Shown in pieces: positions 42,515 to 53,482 of a stretch of DNA of 64,000 nt (within the stretch, counting starts at the first letter, position 1; every line of letters begins with the position of its first letter). This stretch comes from Blastococcus sp. TF02-8 (GTDB taxonomy: Bacteria; Actinomycetota; Actinomycetes; Mycobacteriales; Geodermatophilaceae): assembly GCF_003319175.1 (NCBI RefSeq), contig NZ_QOHK01000004.1, positions 186,001 through 250,000 of the forward strand. The letters run 5' to 3'. The notes beneath the pieces are model-generated. The model had not been told where the DNA came from. It was given only the letters and a program-made list of their open reading frames with translations, and made no database searches. Position numbers and translations under genes: made by a program.

Positions 42515-42713
42515 TTCCTTCGGACCCAGGCTCCATCCGGCTGCCGCACTCGTCGCACCTCGCGCAGCGGCGGACGTCCGGCCGCCACCGAGGATTCAGA
42601 CGGTCCCTTCCTTGGCGCACCGCACGGGACTCGAAGAGCGTGGTGGCACCGCCGCAGAGCTCACAGCGATGGTCGCCGGGTCCCAGGGGTCGTCGGCGCC
42701 GCTGCCGCTGCAC
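42510..42713 (-). CDS. Putative small zinc-ribbon protein (67 aa)
   Basis: ATG 42713 opens a 67-residue frame with HRCELCGGATTLFESRAVRQ and RRCARCDECGSRMEPG. Two CxxC pairs about 30 residues apart fit a zinc ribbon. No operon partner; coding status rests on the Cys pattern alone. Confidence 0.45.
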   Translation of the reverse strand: MQRQRRRRPLGPGDHRCELCGGATTLFESRAVRQGRDRLNPRWRPDVRRCARCDECGSRMEPGSEGS

Positions 42714-42785
42714 CGCTGAATTGTGACAGAACTAGCCACCCCGTTTCCGGAACTCGCGTACTCGGAGCTGGTCCACGCCGATCCG

Positions 42786-43199
42786 CTAGAACGGCCCGGT
42801 CGAGCAGTCGAGCAGCCCGCTGACATGACTCGGCTCCCCCACCGCTTCCGTCGACGTGCGCGACAGGACCGGCCCGTTCCCGCCTGTCCCTCCGCGGCGA
42901 ACGGTCGTGGTCGTCGTCGTGACGATGACGGAGAAGACGGCCTGTGAGGTTCCGTAGTAGACGTACTCGGGACCGAAGTTCAGCAGGCACCACTGCGCGG
43001 GCAGCGAGCCGTCCGCGGGGCCCGTCGCAGTGACCGGCTCGGACAGTCGCGAGGCGTAGGTGGTCGTGACGCAGGTGGTCTGCCCTTTGGCGAACGTGCA
43101 CCCCGCCGGCGACGGCGAACCGGCCACCGCCGGGACCGCAGCGCCGAGGAGAACGGCGATGGCCGATGAGCAGACGACGAGCAAGCGATGGCTCGACAT
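42786..43199 (-). CDS. Small secreted protein of unknown function
   Basis: A 137-aa exported protein: MSSHRLLVVCSSAIAVLLGA then AVPAVAG is a signal peptide with an AxA-type site. The mature domain has four Cys (GCTFAKGQTTCVTTT, QWCLLNFGPE, LLDCSTGPF), which could form two disulfides, and a VIVTTTTTTVRR strand. I chose ATG 43199; the frame is open further upstream but without signal-peptide logic. No family recognised. Confidence 0.65.
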   Translation of the reverse strand: MSSHRLLVVCSSAIAVLLGAAVPAVAGSPSPAGCTFAKGQTTCVTTTYASRLSEPVTATGPADGSLPAQWCLLNFGPEYVYYGTSQAVFSVIVTTTTTTVRRGGTGGNGPVLSRTSTEAVGEPSHVSGLLDCSTGPF

Positions 43200-43366
43200 T
43201 CCGGACCCCCGTGGGTTCCGCGCAGGGCGACGGATCTGCACCCGCCGGGATGGCCTGCGGATGACGGACGCTAGCCCGGCGCACATCGCGAGAAAGCCCT
43301 TCAGCAGCGATGCCTCGACTTCACGAAGGGGTTCCCGGCGGCACCCGGGCGGAGCGCGGTTACTCG

Positions 43367-45294
<1,928 letters not shown>

Positions 45295-45365
45295 CTAGTT
45301 GGCAGAGCTCCGACCTGCGCGCTTCCTCCCCTCGTTGGGTGAGCCGCGGCGTCGTGCAGGTGCGG

Positions 45366-46685
45366 TCAGCCCGCGCGGCGCCCCAGCGCACGGTAGGACC
45401 AACCCGCGTCGGTCCAGGCCGTGCGGCTCAACGCGTTGCGCCCGTCGAGAACCCGCTTCTGCGCGACCACCTTGCCGAAGGCGACCGGGTCGAGCTCGCG
45501 GTACTGCTTCCACTCGGTCAGCACGAGGACGGCGTCCGCGCGCTCCGCCGCCTCCTCCGGAGTCGCGGCGTAGTCCAGGTGCGGCCACTCACGGCGACTG
45601 TTCTCGATGGCTGCCGGGTCCGTCACCCGGACGACGGCGCCCTGGAGCTGGAGCTGCTGCGCGACGTTGAGGGCCGGCGAATCGCGGATGTCGTCGCTGT
45701 CGGGCTTGAACGCCGCCCCGAGCACCGCCACGCGCTTGCCGAGCAGGGAGCCGTCCAGCACCTCTCGTGCGAGCTCCACCATCCGGATCCGCCGGCGCAT
45801 GTTGATGTTGTCGACCTCGCGCAGGAACGTCAGCGCCTGGTCGGCCCCGAGCTCGCCGGCTCGGGCCATGAACGCCCGGATGTCCTTGGGCAGGCAGCCG
45901 CCGCCGAAGCCCAGCCCCGCATTCAGGAATCGCCGACCGATGCGCTCGTCGTAGCCGATTGCGTCCGCCAGTTGCTTGACGTCCGCGCCGGTCGCCTCGC
46001 ACAGCTCCGCCATCGCGTTGATGAAGGAGATCTTGGTGGCCAGGAAGGAGTTCGCCGCGGTCTTGACCATCTCGGCGGTGGCGTAGTCGGTGACGACCTG
46101 CGGCGTGCCGCGCTCGACGATCGTCGCGTAGACCTCGTCCAGCAGGGCCCGCGCGGTGTCGCCGTCCGGGCCCGCGGCCAAGCCGTAGACGAGGCGGTCG
46201 GGGTGCAGGGTGTCCTGAACGGCGAATCCTTCGCGGAGGAACTCCGGGTTCCACGCCAGGAGTGCGCCGGGGACCTTTCCTGCAACGAGCTCCGCCAGGC
46301 GCGCCGCGGTGCCCACGGGAACGGTCGACTTGCCGGCGACGAGCTCACCCGGGCCCAGGACGTCGATCAGCGACTCGGTCGCGGCCTCGACGTAGCGGAG
46401 GTCAGCTGCGTACTCGCCGCGCTTCTGCGGCGTTCCCACACAGAGGAAGTGGACCTGTGCGCCGCGCGCATCCGAGAAGTCGGACGAGAAGCGCAGACGG
46501 CCCGAGGCGAGCGAGCGGGCCAGCAGCTCTTCGAACCCGGGCTCGTAGAAGGGCGTGCGCGCGTTCGACAGCGCCTCGATCTTCTGCCGGTCGACATCGA
46601 TGCCGACGACGTCGTGGCCCAGCTCGGCCATCGATGCGGCGTGCACCGCGCCGAGGTAGCCGCAGCCGACGACCGAGATCTTCAT
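45366..46685 (-). CDS. UDP-glucose 6-dehydrogenase family protein
   Basis: A 439-aa nucleotide-sugar dehydrogenase that oxidises UDP-glucose to UDP-glucuronate (a GDP-mannose-type relative is less likely). MKISVVGCGYLGAVHAASMA binds NAD; FLCVGTPQKRGEYAADLRYV, GKSTVPVGTA and WNPEFLREGFAVQDTLHPDR follow; LNAGLGFGGGCLPKDIRAFM carries the catalytic Cys; GAAFKPDSDDIRDSPALNVA is in the C-terminal domain. ATG 46685 is preferred over GTG 46712. It supplies an acidic sugar for the exopolysaccharide. Confidence 0.92.
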   Translation of the reverse strand: MKISVVGCGYLGAVHAASMAELGHDVVGIDVDRQKIEALSNARTPFYEPGFEELLARSLASGRLRFSSDFSDARGAQVHFLCVGTPQKRGEYAADLRYVEAATESLIDVLGPGELVAGKSTVPVGTAARLAELVAGKVPGALLAWNPEFLREGFAVQDTLHPDRLVYGLAAGPDGDTARALLDEVYATIVERGTPQVVTDYATAEMVKTAANSFLATKISFINAMAELCEATGADVKQLADAIGYDERIGRRFLNAGLGFGGGCLPKDIRAFMARAGELGADQALTFLREVDNINMRRRIRMVELAREVLDGSLLGKRVAVLGAAFKPDSDDIRDSPALNVAQQLQLQGAVVRVTDPAAIENSRREWPHLDYAATPEEAAERADAVLVLTEWKQYRELDPVAFGKVVAQKRVLDGRNALSRTAWTDAGWSYRALGRRAG

Positions 46686-46854
46686 GCCGCGCTCCCGTCC
46701 AGATCGGACCAACGACAGGGCCCCCTGTGCTGTTGATCAGGTCAGAACGTAGCGGCTTCCTAGCGGGTTGCCATTCGCGGGCACCCCGACTTCCGGATCT
46801 TGAGCACCGTGAGCGCGGGGGAGGTCCGCGCCGCACCGATCCTCGCAGCAGGGA

Positions 46855-48360
46855 TCAATAGGCCCCGGACCCGCGCACAACTGCGCCGATGGTTTTCCAG
46901 AGGATCATGAAGTCAAAGGTCAGTGACCAGTTCTCGACGTAGCGCACGTCGATGCGCACCGAATCGTCCCAGGACAGGTCCGATCTCCCACTGACCTGCC
47001 AGAGGCCAGTCAGCCCAGGCTTTACCAGGAAGCGCCGGTGCATGTCGAAGCCGTAGCGCTCGACCTCGCTGGGCAACGGGGGACGAGGGCCCACCAGTGA
47101 CATGTTCCCCTTCAGCACATTGAACAGCTGAGGCAGCTCGTCGAGGGAGTACCGCCGAAGGACCTTGCCGACCCGTGTGACGCGAGGATCGCGCCTCTTC
47201 TTGAAGAGAACTCCGTTGCCGTCGCTCTGCTCGGACAGGGCGGCCACCATGCGGTCGGCACCCGGAACCATCGTGCGGAACTTCAACATGGAGAACGTCT
47301 GGCCGTCACGGCCCACCCGCTCCTGCCGGAAGAACACCGGCCCAGGACTGGTGAGCTTCACGGCCATCCCGATGCTCACGAGGATCGGCAGCAAGAGGAT
47401 GGCGCCCATGCCCGCGGCCGTCTTGTCGAACAGATCCTTCGTGATTCGGCGGATGCCGGTGAGTTCCGGGCGCTCCATGTGCATCAGCGGCAGCCCGCAT
47501 ACCGGTCGGATACGCACCCGCGTGCCGACGATCTCCGTAATGGCCGGCGCCAACAGGAGCTCCGCCCGAGTCTTCTCCAGCTCCCAGCCGAGTCGGCGAA
47601 GAGCAGGACCGTCCAGCTCGGGGCAGGGCAGAACGGCGACGGTGTCGACCTCGTAGCGCGACACGACTTCAGCGACGTCGGACAGGTTTCCCAGCACCGG
47701 AAGGCCGTTGAACGCATCAGCCTGCGGGCTGAACTGCTCGACCGGCAGGCAGCAACCGATGACTCGGTAGCCGTGGAAGGCCTCTCGATCCAGCTGCTCG
47801 TCCAGCGCAGCCACAGCACTTCTGTGCCCCACCAGGATCGTGGTCTGCAAGTACTCGCCACGGCCGCGGGCCCGATGCAGCCCTTGGCGCTGTGCATACC
47901 GGTGCACGAGCGTGAGCAACGCCGCCAGGGGAACGGCGAGGATGACAAAGCCTCGTGCGACGTCGAGCTTGAAGGCCCACGAGAACGTGCCGAGCGCAGC
48001 GAGCAGCATCATGGCAGCGAAGAAGACGCGTCTGAACTCTTCTGCGCCGACCCAGAGGAAGCGCTCTTCATAGCTGCGCGCGACGAGCATCGACCCGATC
48101 CAGATGACCGGCAGGGTCAAGGCAGCCGCCAGCGAGGCGCGAGCAACCCCTTCCCCTCCTGGGCCGAAACGGACGAGGTACCCGGCCAGGCCGGCCAAAG
48201 CAGCGCAAAGGCCGTCGCCCAGGACGATCCGACGGACGTAGTGGCCCCGCCAGGCGCGGCGGGCCTCGGTGCCAGCGCCACGGAGCGGTGACGAATGGAC
48301 CTGCCAGCCGCGAGCCCCTGGCCGGTCATGACTCCGTGCGCTTTCACGGACGTCGATCAT
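46855..48360 (-). CDS. Initiating undecaprenyl-phosphate sugar phosphotransferase, copy 2
   Basis: A 501-aa polyprenyl-phosphate sugar-1-phosphate transferase. The N-terminal part has four to five membrane helices (about 40-165) and a Rossmann-like middle with QTTILVGHRSAVAALDEQLD. The catalytic domain has ITKDLFDKTAAGMGAILLLP, FFRQERVGRDGQTFSMLKFR, DELPQLFNVLKGNMSLVGPR and KPGLTGLWQVSGRSDLSWDD. The R-P-P-L-P-S-E-V ending of the signature suits the WbaP/ExoY-type galactose or glucose transferases. I used ATG 48360; GTG 48375 is an alternative. It is divergent from the Wzz/BY-kinase gene. Confidence 0.92.
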   Translation of the reverse strand: MIDVRESARSHDRPGARGWQVHSSPLRGAGTEARRAWRGHYVRRIVLGDGLCAALAGLAGYLVRFGPGGEGVARASLAAALTLPVIWIGSMLVARSYEERFLWVGAEEFRRVFFAAMMLLAALGTFSWAFKLDVARGFVILAVPLAALLTLVHRYAQRQGLHRARGRGEYLQTTILVGHRSAVAALDEQLDREAFHGYRVIGCCLPVEQFSPQADAFNGLPVLGNLSDVAEVVSRYEVDTVAVLPCPELDGPALRRLGWELEKTRAELLLAPAITEIVGTRVRIRPVCGLPLMHMERPELTGIRRITKDLFDKTAAGMGAILLLPILVSIGMAVKLTSPGPVFFRQERVGRDGQTFSMLKFRTMVPGADRMVAALSEQSDGNGVLFKKRRDPRVTRVGKVLRRYSLDELPQLFNVLKGNMSLVGPRPPLPSEVERYGFDMHRRFLVKPGLTGLWQVSGRSDLSWDDSVRIDVRYVENWSLTFDFMILWKTIGAVVRGSGAY

Positions 48361-48375
48361 CGACAAGCTGGGCAC

Positions 48376-48860
48376 CCCCGTGCACCCTGAACCACCAAGA
48401 ACGTGCCGCCAAGTCCCGGCATCAGCAGGAACTTTTTCGTTCAACCGGCCAAGACGGTAGTCCGCGAGCGGCGCCTACGGAAGGGCTGTGGCGACCCATG
48501 CGACGTCACACTCCGTGTTGAGCCAGTCGCTCCAGCGTGGCGCGCCGCCGGCGGCGAAGACCTCGGCCGTTTCCCCAACGCCGGAGCGAGATCACCAGGC
48601 CCCGCGGTGCGCAGGCGCGGCCCCGGCGCGCTTTGGGTTCACCAGTTCGGGGTCTCGATGTCGGTTCCGCAGAGCCGCTGGTGTTCGATGTGCAAACCTC
48701 GCATTCAGTACACCGGCTTGGTTCAGCTAGACGGATCTGCTGGCCTGCCGCCAATCTGGAGGCGTGTGATCTTGGAACACGTCCGGCGCGGTGAGGCAGA
48801 AATTTCACCGATCCTGCGGCGGAAACTTGTTGGAGCGGAAGCGACGGACAGGGGCGCTCG
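48376..48860. other. Divergent intergenic region, no gene supported
   Basis: About 485 bp between the second initiating transferase and the Wzz/kinase-like gene. It is slightly richer in A+T than its flanks. I see no coding sequence that stands up, no convincing terminator, and only AGGGG before the TTG at 48861 as a ribosome-binding site. It probably carries the two divergent promoters and leader regions of the second polysaccharide unit. Confidence 0.5.
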
Positions 48861-50273
48861 TTGGATCTTCAGCACTTCGTCCGGATCGTGCGGCGGCGAT
48901 GGCGCTTGTTGGCACTGGTCGTCCTCGCCTCCACCCTGGGAGCCGCGGCGGCGGCCGCCGTGCAGCGACCCGCGTACGAGACGACGAGCGTCCTCGTCGC
49001 GACAACAGGTGCCATCTCCGACGGCGCGGTGCCCACGCAAGCGGCAGCGCAGCGAGCCCTGGATCTGTCGCGCTTCGCCGTGACGCGGCCCGTCGTCATC
49101 GAAGCGGTCGCCGAAGCAGCTCGCGCCTCGGGCCTGCCGGAGCGCACCCCGGACGGAATCTCGGCCGAGGCGGACGGCGTATCCCCCTTCCTCACGCTGA
49201 CGGTCACGGACAGAGATCCTCAGTGGGCACAGGCGGTAGCGAACGCCTACCTCGCCGCGCTCCCGGATGCTCTCGACGACATCGACCCCGGAGTGGCCGC
49301 AAGCGCCGAACAGCTGACGAGCCTGACGCCGGCCGCTCTGCCCACAACGCCGTCCAACCCCGACTGGTCGCTGTACCTGTCGATGGGGCTCCTGCTGGGT
49401 CTGGCTCTCGGCACCGGCCTCGTGATCTTCCGGGAGGCGGTCCAGAAGGACTCGCACGATCCCGACGACATGGCGCGCGTACTGAACCTGCCGATGCTGG
49501 GCATCATTCCGCTGGCCGAGCCGAAGGAAACGCTTCCCCTGCGCGCCAGTCCCACCAGTCCCCGGGCTGAGGCATATCGGGCAGTGCAGGCCAGTCTGTC
49601 CTTCCTGCGAGAGGACGGGCCACCACGCTCACTGGTGGTCACCAGCGCCTCCTCCGGCGAAGGCGTTTCCACCGTCGTCGCCAATGTGGGCCTGTCGCTG
49701 TCCGGCAGTGGCCGGCGCGTCATCCTCGTGGACGCGAACCTCCGACGCCCTTCCCTGCACGAATTGTTCGGGCTCACACTGGGCCCCGGACTGGCCGACG
49801 CCCTGACCGAACGGTCGACCCTCGCCGAGGCGCTCCAGACCATCGAGGGGACCACTCTGCGCGTCCTGTCGGCAGGCACTTCCAGCGACAGCCACGTGGA
49901 GATGCTGACCAGCGCCCGGATGCCGGAACTTCTCCGGGACCTTCAGAAGGAATGCGACGTCCTACTCCTGGACACGCCCCCCCTGCTGCCCGTGGCTGAC
50001 GCGCTGTTCCTGGCCGTGCACGCGGCAGGTGTGCTGCTGGTCGCGCGCGTGGGGACCGCCACGGGAGACCGACTGCGTAGGACGCTGGACGCGATGCGGA
50101 CGGTCAACGCGCCCATGGTCGGATTCGTCGTGAACGGCGGCGAGGACGATCCGGAGCGGATGGGCCCCCGCCGCCTTCCCCGTCGGCACCGGGAGCGGAC
50201 CACGCCCCCTGATGACACGAACGCGGCGATGGGCGAGACGCCCGATGCAGAGTCCACCTCGCGGACCGACTGA
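48861..50273 (+). CDS. Wzz-BY-kinase-like protein with degenerate Walker A
   Basis: A 470-aa CapAB-type fusion. Residues 1-185: MDLQHFVRIVRRRWRLLALV, an outer Wzz domain starting RPAYETTSVLVATTG, and TM2 LYLSMGLLLGLALGTGLVIF. Residues 190-430 form the bacterial tyrosine-kinase-like ATPase: SPRAEAYRAVQASLSFLRED, then SASSGEGVSTVVANVGL where GEGKST is expected (Val 269 replaces the Walker A Lys, codon GTT), Walker A' RRVILVDANLRRPSLHELFG and Walker B DVLLLDTPPLLPVADAL. The tail lacks the usual Tyr cluster. It starts at TTG 48861 behind AGGGG. It likely controls chain length, perhaps without autokinase activity. Confidence 0.88.
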   Translation: MDLQHFVRIVRRRWRLLALVVLASTLGAAAAAAVQRPAYETTSVLVATTGAISDGAVPTQAAAQRALDLSRFAVTRPVVIEAVAEAARASGLPERTPDGISAEADGVSPFLTLTVTDRDPQWAQAVANAYLAALPDALDDIDPGVAASAEQLTSLTPAALPTTPSNPDWSLYLSMGLLLGLALGTGLVIFREAVQKDSHDPDDMARVLNLPMLGIIPLAEPKETLPLRASPTSPRAEAYRAVQASLSFLREDGPPRSLVVTSASSGEGVSTVVANVGLSLSGSGRRVILVDANLRRPSLHELFGLTLGPGLADALTERSTLAEALQTIEGTTLRVLSAGTSSDSHVEMLTSARMPELLRDLQKECDVLLLDTPPLLPVADALFLAVHAAGVLLVARVGTATGDRLRRTLDAMRTVNAPMVGFVVNGGEDDPERMGPRRLPRRHRERTTPPDDTNAAMGETPDAESTSRTD

Positions 50274-50276
50274 TCC

Positions 50277-51593
50277 GTGCCCACGCTCCTGCCCGCGGCC
50301 GGCCCTCGGCCGGACCTGCGCTTGGCAGCGGCCGCAGCCGCGGCGCTGGGGCTCGCATTTCTCGTCGGCTTCTGGAACCACGAGCACGCGCGGTACGCGT
50401 ACGTGCTCGCCTGCGCCCCACTGCTTTTCGTGCTCGCTCTGCGACCGCACGTCCCGCTCATCCTCGGTACGGGGCTGCTGTCGCTCACAGCCCTCGGGAC
50501 GACGGTCGGTGCTGCGCGACTCTCGGCCTCCGACGCCCTGCTCGCAATCTCCTTCGTCGGGTCGCTCGCCTGTCTCTTGCTGGCTCCGTCATGGCGGGAA
50601 CGCGGGCGGGACCTCCGGCTGATCCTGCTCTGCGCCGCTGCGTTCTGCGTCTGGCTCGGGGCCGTCATGCTCGTGCACGGTTCCCTGCCTGTAGTGGTCA
50701 ACAGCCTGCAGACCTACCAGCTGTTCCTGGTGCCTCTGGTCACCGGCGCGGTGGTTCTCGAGCCCCGCACCGGACGGAGCGCTCTCCTGGTCCTGGTCAT
50801 CGGTTCCGTGGTGCTCTCGCTGATGTGGATCGTTTCCGGCGGGCAAGGGACGTTGCTCACCGGGAACAAGAACCCTGACGGGCAGTTCCTGGCCAACGCT
50901 CTGGTGGTCGCCCTGGCACTGGCACCTTCGTGGGCATGGCGGCTGGCGGCACTGCTTCCACTCGGCGCCGGGCTCGTCTTCACGCAGAGCCGCGGCGCCT
51001 TGCTGGGCGCAGCGGTCGGCATCGTCGTCGTGCTCGTGTTCCGAGGCCTGGGGACCTGGCGCCGCACGCTGGCTGGAGCGCTCGCGCTGGGCGCGCTCGT
51101 GCTCCTCGGATACCGCATGCTGCCCGCAGACGTCGTCGCCCGGAGCACGGATTTCAGCTCTGGCGCTACCGGGACGGCACTGGGGGACCTAACCGCCTCC
51201 CAGTACACCGTGCAGCTCCGCGACGTCTTCGCCGACCAGGGCTGGGACCTGGTCGATGCGCACCCTGTGTTCGGCGTGGGCCCAGGCAATTACCGAACCG
51301 GGATCCCCGGCCAGGAATCGTTCACCGTGGACCCCCACAACCTGCTGATCCGTACCGCCGGCGACGTCGGCTATCCAGGCCTCATCGCGTTCGGTCTCCT
51401 GGTGGTCGGAACGGCCTTCATCGCGTATCGGCGGCGACACGTCAACCCGTATGCCGCTGTCGCACTCGCAGTCCAGGCCGCCGTGATCACACATGGGTTC
51501 GTCGACGTGTACTGGGTCCGGGGAACGCCGATCCTTCCTTGGCTGCTCCTGGGGATGGCCGTCAACCGCCGATTGGACCGCCCGCATGGCTGA
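50277..51593 (+). CDS. O-antigen ligase/Wzy-type polymerase, copy 2
   Basis: A 438-aa membrane protein with about 12 helices. The periplasmic loop has DQGWDLVDAHPVFGVGPGNY and VDPHNLLIRTAGDVGYPGLI, the H-P-x2-G-x-G and H-N signatures of Wzy_C/WaaL proteins. An upstream motif GNKNPDGQFLANALVVALAL and FTQSRGALLGAAVGI are typical as well. It begins 3 nt after the Wzz-kinase stop and its 3' end overlaps the GT2-GT4 gene by 8 nt. Confidence 0.87.
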   Translation: MPTLLPAAGPRPDLRLAAAAAAALGLAFLVGFWNHEHARYAYVLACAPLLFVLALRPHVPLILGTGLLSLTALGTTVGAARLSASDALLAISFVGSLACLLLAPSWRERGRDLRLILLCAAAFCVWLGAVMLVHGSLPVVVNSLQTYQLFLVPLVTGAVVLEPRTGRSALLVLVIGSVVLSLMWIVSGGQGTLLTGNKNPDGQFLANALVVALALAPSWAWRLAALLPLGAGLVFTQSRGALLGAAVGIVVVLVFRGLGTWRRTLAGALALGALVLLGYRMLPADVVARSTDFSSGATGTALGDLTASQYTVQLRDVFADQGWDLVDAHPVFGVGPGNYRTGIPGQESFTVDPHNLLIRTAGDVGYPGLIAFGLLVVGTAFIAYRRRHVNPYAAVALAVQAAVITHGFVDVYWVRGTPILPWLLLGMAVNRRLDRPHG

Positions 51594-53463
51594 GCTGACC
51601 GTCGTCGTCGTCGCGTTCCACGGAGCGGAGAAGCTCGACACCTGCCTGGAGGCGCTGGAGCAGGCTGCTCCGGTCGTCGTCGTGGACAACTCCAGCGACC
51701 CGGCCGTCGAGACGGTCGCCCGCCGTCACGCGGCCGCATACGTCGATGCCGGAGGGAACCTGGGCTTCGCAGCGGGCGTGAACCTCGGCATCAGCCGAGC
51801 GCCTTCCGGTAGGGACATCCTTCTCCTCAACCCGGATGCCGTGCTCACAGCTCCGGGCCTCCGCTCCTTGCATGAAGCGCTACACGCACCCGGCGCCGAG
51901 CGGATCGCAGCGCTCTCCCCCGGCCTGGTGGACCCGGTGAGCGGACAGCACCAGCAGGTCCGCTGGCCGCTCCCGACGCCAGGGCGCATGTGGCGGGAGG
52001 CCCTCGGGATGACCCGCCTGAGGGTCCCACCGCTGGAGTTCTGCGTCGGTGCGGTCCTGCTCCTGCGGGCCGAGGCACTGGCCCAGGTCGGCGGTTTCGA
52101 CGAGCGGTTCTTCCTCTACGCCGAGGAGACGGACTGGCAACAACGGGCGATCGCGGCGGGATGGCGGATCGAGGAGCTTCCCAGCGTGATCGCTGCTCAC
52201 GAGGGAGCTGGGACCAGCACCGACCCGAGCCGCCGCGAAGTCCATTTCCACGCCGGAACCGAGACATACATCCGCAAGTGGTTCGGCTGGTCCGGCTGGG
52301 CTTCCTATCGCGCCGCAGCCGTACTCGGAGCCCTGCTCCGCGGGCTCACGCTCCGCGGGCGCCGGGGAGCCGCCGCGCGAGCGCGCGCCGCCCTGTACCT
52401 GCGCGGCCCCCGCTCGGTCGCTGACCTGCCGGTCCGCGTCAGCGCGGCAGGGCGACGGATCGCCCACGTCGTGGTCACCGACGCCTTCGCCGGCGTCGAG
52501 CGCTACGTCTGCGAGGTGGCACGCGAGCAAGCAGCCCGGGGCTCGGTGGTCACGGTCATCGGCGGTGACCCTCAGCGCATGCCCGATGAACTCGGAAGCG
52601 CCGAGCACCGGCCAGCTGCCTCCGTGTTTGCCGCTGCGCGTGAACTCATGGCTCTCGGTCGCCTGGATGTCGTCCACGCCCACATGACTGCAGCCGACTT
52701 CGCGGCTGTCTCGTCGGCTATGTGGCATCACGGCGTCATCGTGTCGACCCGGCATTTCGCCGGGCCTCGCGGGTCCACGTTCCTCGCTCGCGCGCTGGGT
52801 CGCCTAGCCCGCCTCCGGATCGACCAGCAGATCGCCATCAGCTCTTTTGTCGCGGAGTCCATTCAGGAACCAGCGGTCGTGATCCCCAACGGGGTCAGGT
52901 CACAGCCGGATGAGCAAAGAGCCCCTCGCGACCGGGTCGTCTTGTGCCTGAACCGCTTGGAACCGGAGAAAGCCACGGACGTCGCTCTGAGGGCTTGGGC
53001 AGCGAGTGGGATTGCCGGGGATGGATGGCGGCTGGACATCGCAGGGTCCGGCAGTCAGCGAGGCGGCCTGCAGAAGCTCGGCGAGGACCTCGGCGTCCGA
53101 GACAGCGTCCGCTTCCTGGGGCAAGTGAGCGACACGGCGGCACTCCTGAGCCGCGCAAGCCTGCTCTTCGCCCCGGCGACGGCAGAGCCTTTCGGACTGA
53201 GCGTCGCAGAGGCGATGTCCTACGGCACTCCCGTGCTACTGAGCCGCGGCGGAGCTCACCCCGAGCTGGTCGGCGACGAAGCTTGGACCTTCACACCAGG
53301 AGACAGCAAAGCTGCCGCTGGCCTGCTCCGCCAAATCGCGGCCATGGGCGAAAGCGAGCGGCGAACGGTCGGCAACATGCTCCGAGACCGGCAGCGGCGG
53401 CTATTCGACCTCGAGCTGCACGTCGCTGCTCTGAACGAGATCTATACGTCGCCGCAACACTGA
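51586..53463 (+). CDS. Bifunctional GT2-GT4 glycosyltransferase fusion
   Basis: A 625-aa protein with two catalytic modules. Residues 1-265 are a GT2 of the rhamnosyltransferase type: MAELTVVVVAFHGAEKLDTC, VVVDNSSDP, GGNLGFAAGVNLGI, LLLNPDAVLT (D-x-D region), CVGAVLLLRAEALAQVGGFD and FFLYAEETDWQQRA. Residues about 310-625 are a GT4: IAHVVVTDAFAGVERYVCEV, DVVHAHMTAADFA, VIPNGVRSQP, LNRLEPEKATDVALRAW and TAEPFGLSVAEAMSYGTPVL. The fusion could add two successive sugars. ATG 51586 overlaps the preceding gene by 8 nt. Confidence 0.9.
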   Translation: MAELTVVVVAFHGAEKLDTCLEALEQAAPVVVVDNSSDPAVETVARRHAAAYVDAGGNLGFAAGVNLGISRAPSGRDILLLNPDAVLTAPGLRSLHEALHAPGAERIAALSPGLVDPVSGQHQQVRWPLPTPGRMWREALGMTRLRVPPLEFCVGAVLLLRAEALAQVGGFDERFFLYAEETDWQQRAIAAGWRIEELPSVIAAHEGAGTSTDPSRREVHFHAGTETYIRKWFGWSGWASYRAAAVLGALLRGLTLRGRRGAAARARAALYLRGPRSVADLPVRVSAAGRRIAHVVVTDAFAGVERYVCEVAREQAARGSVVTVIGGDPQRMPDELGSAEHRPAASVFAAARELMALGRLDVVHAHMTAADFAAVSSAMWHHGVIVSTRHFAGPRGSTFLARALGRLARLRIDQQIAISSFVAESIQEPAVVIPNGVRSQPDEQRAPRDRVVLCLNRLEPEKATDVALRAWAASGIAGDGWRLDIAGSGSQRGGLQKLGEDLGVRDSVRFLGQVSDTAALLSRASLLFAPATAEPFGLSVAEAMSYGTPVLLSRGGAHPELVGDEAWTFTPGDSKAAAGLLRQIAAMGESERRTVGNMLRDRQRRLFDLELHVAALNEIYTSPQH

Positions 53464-53482
53464 GGGCGCAACTAATAGCAGT

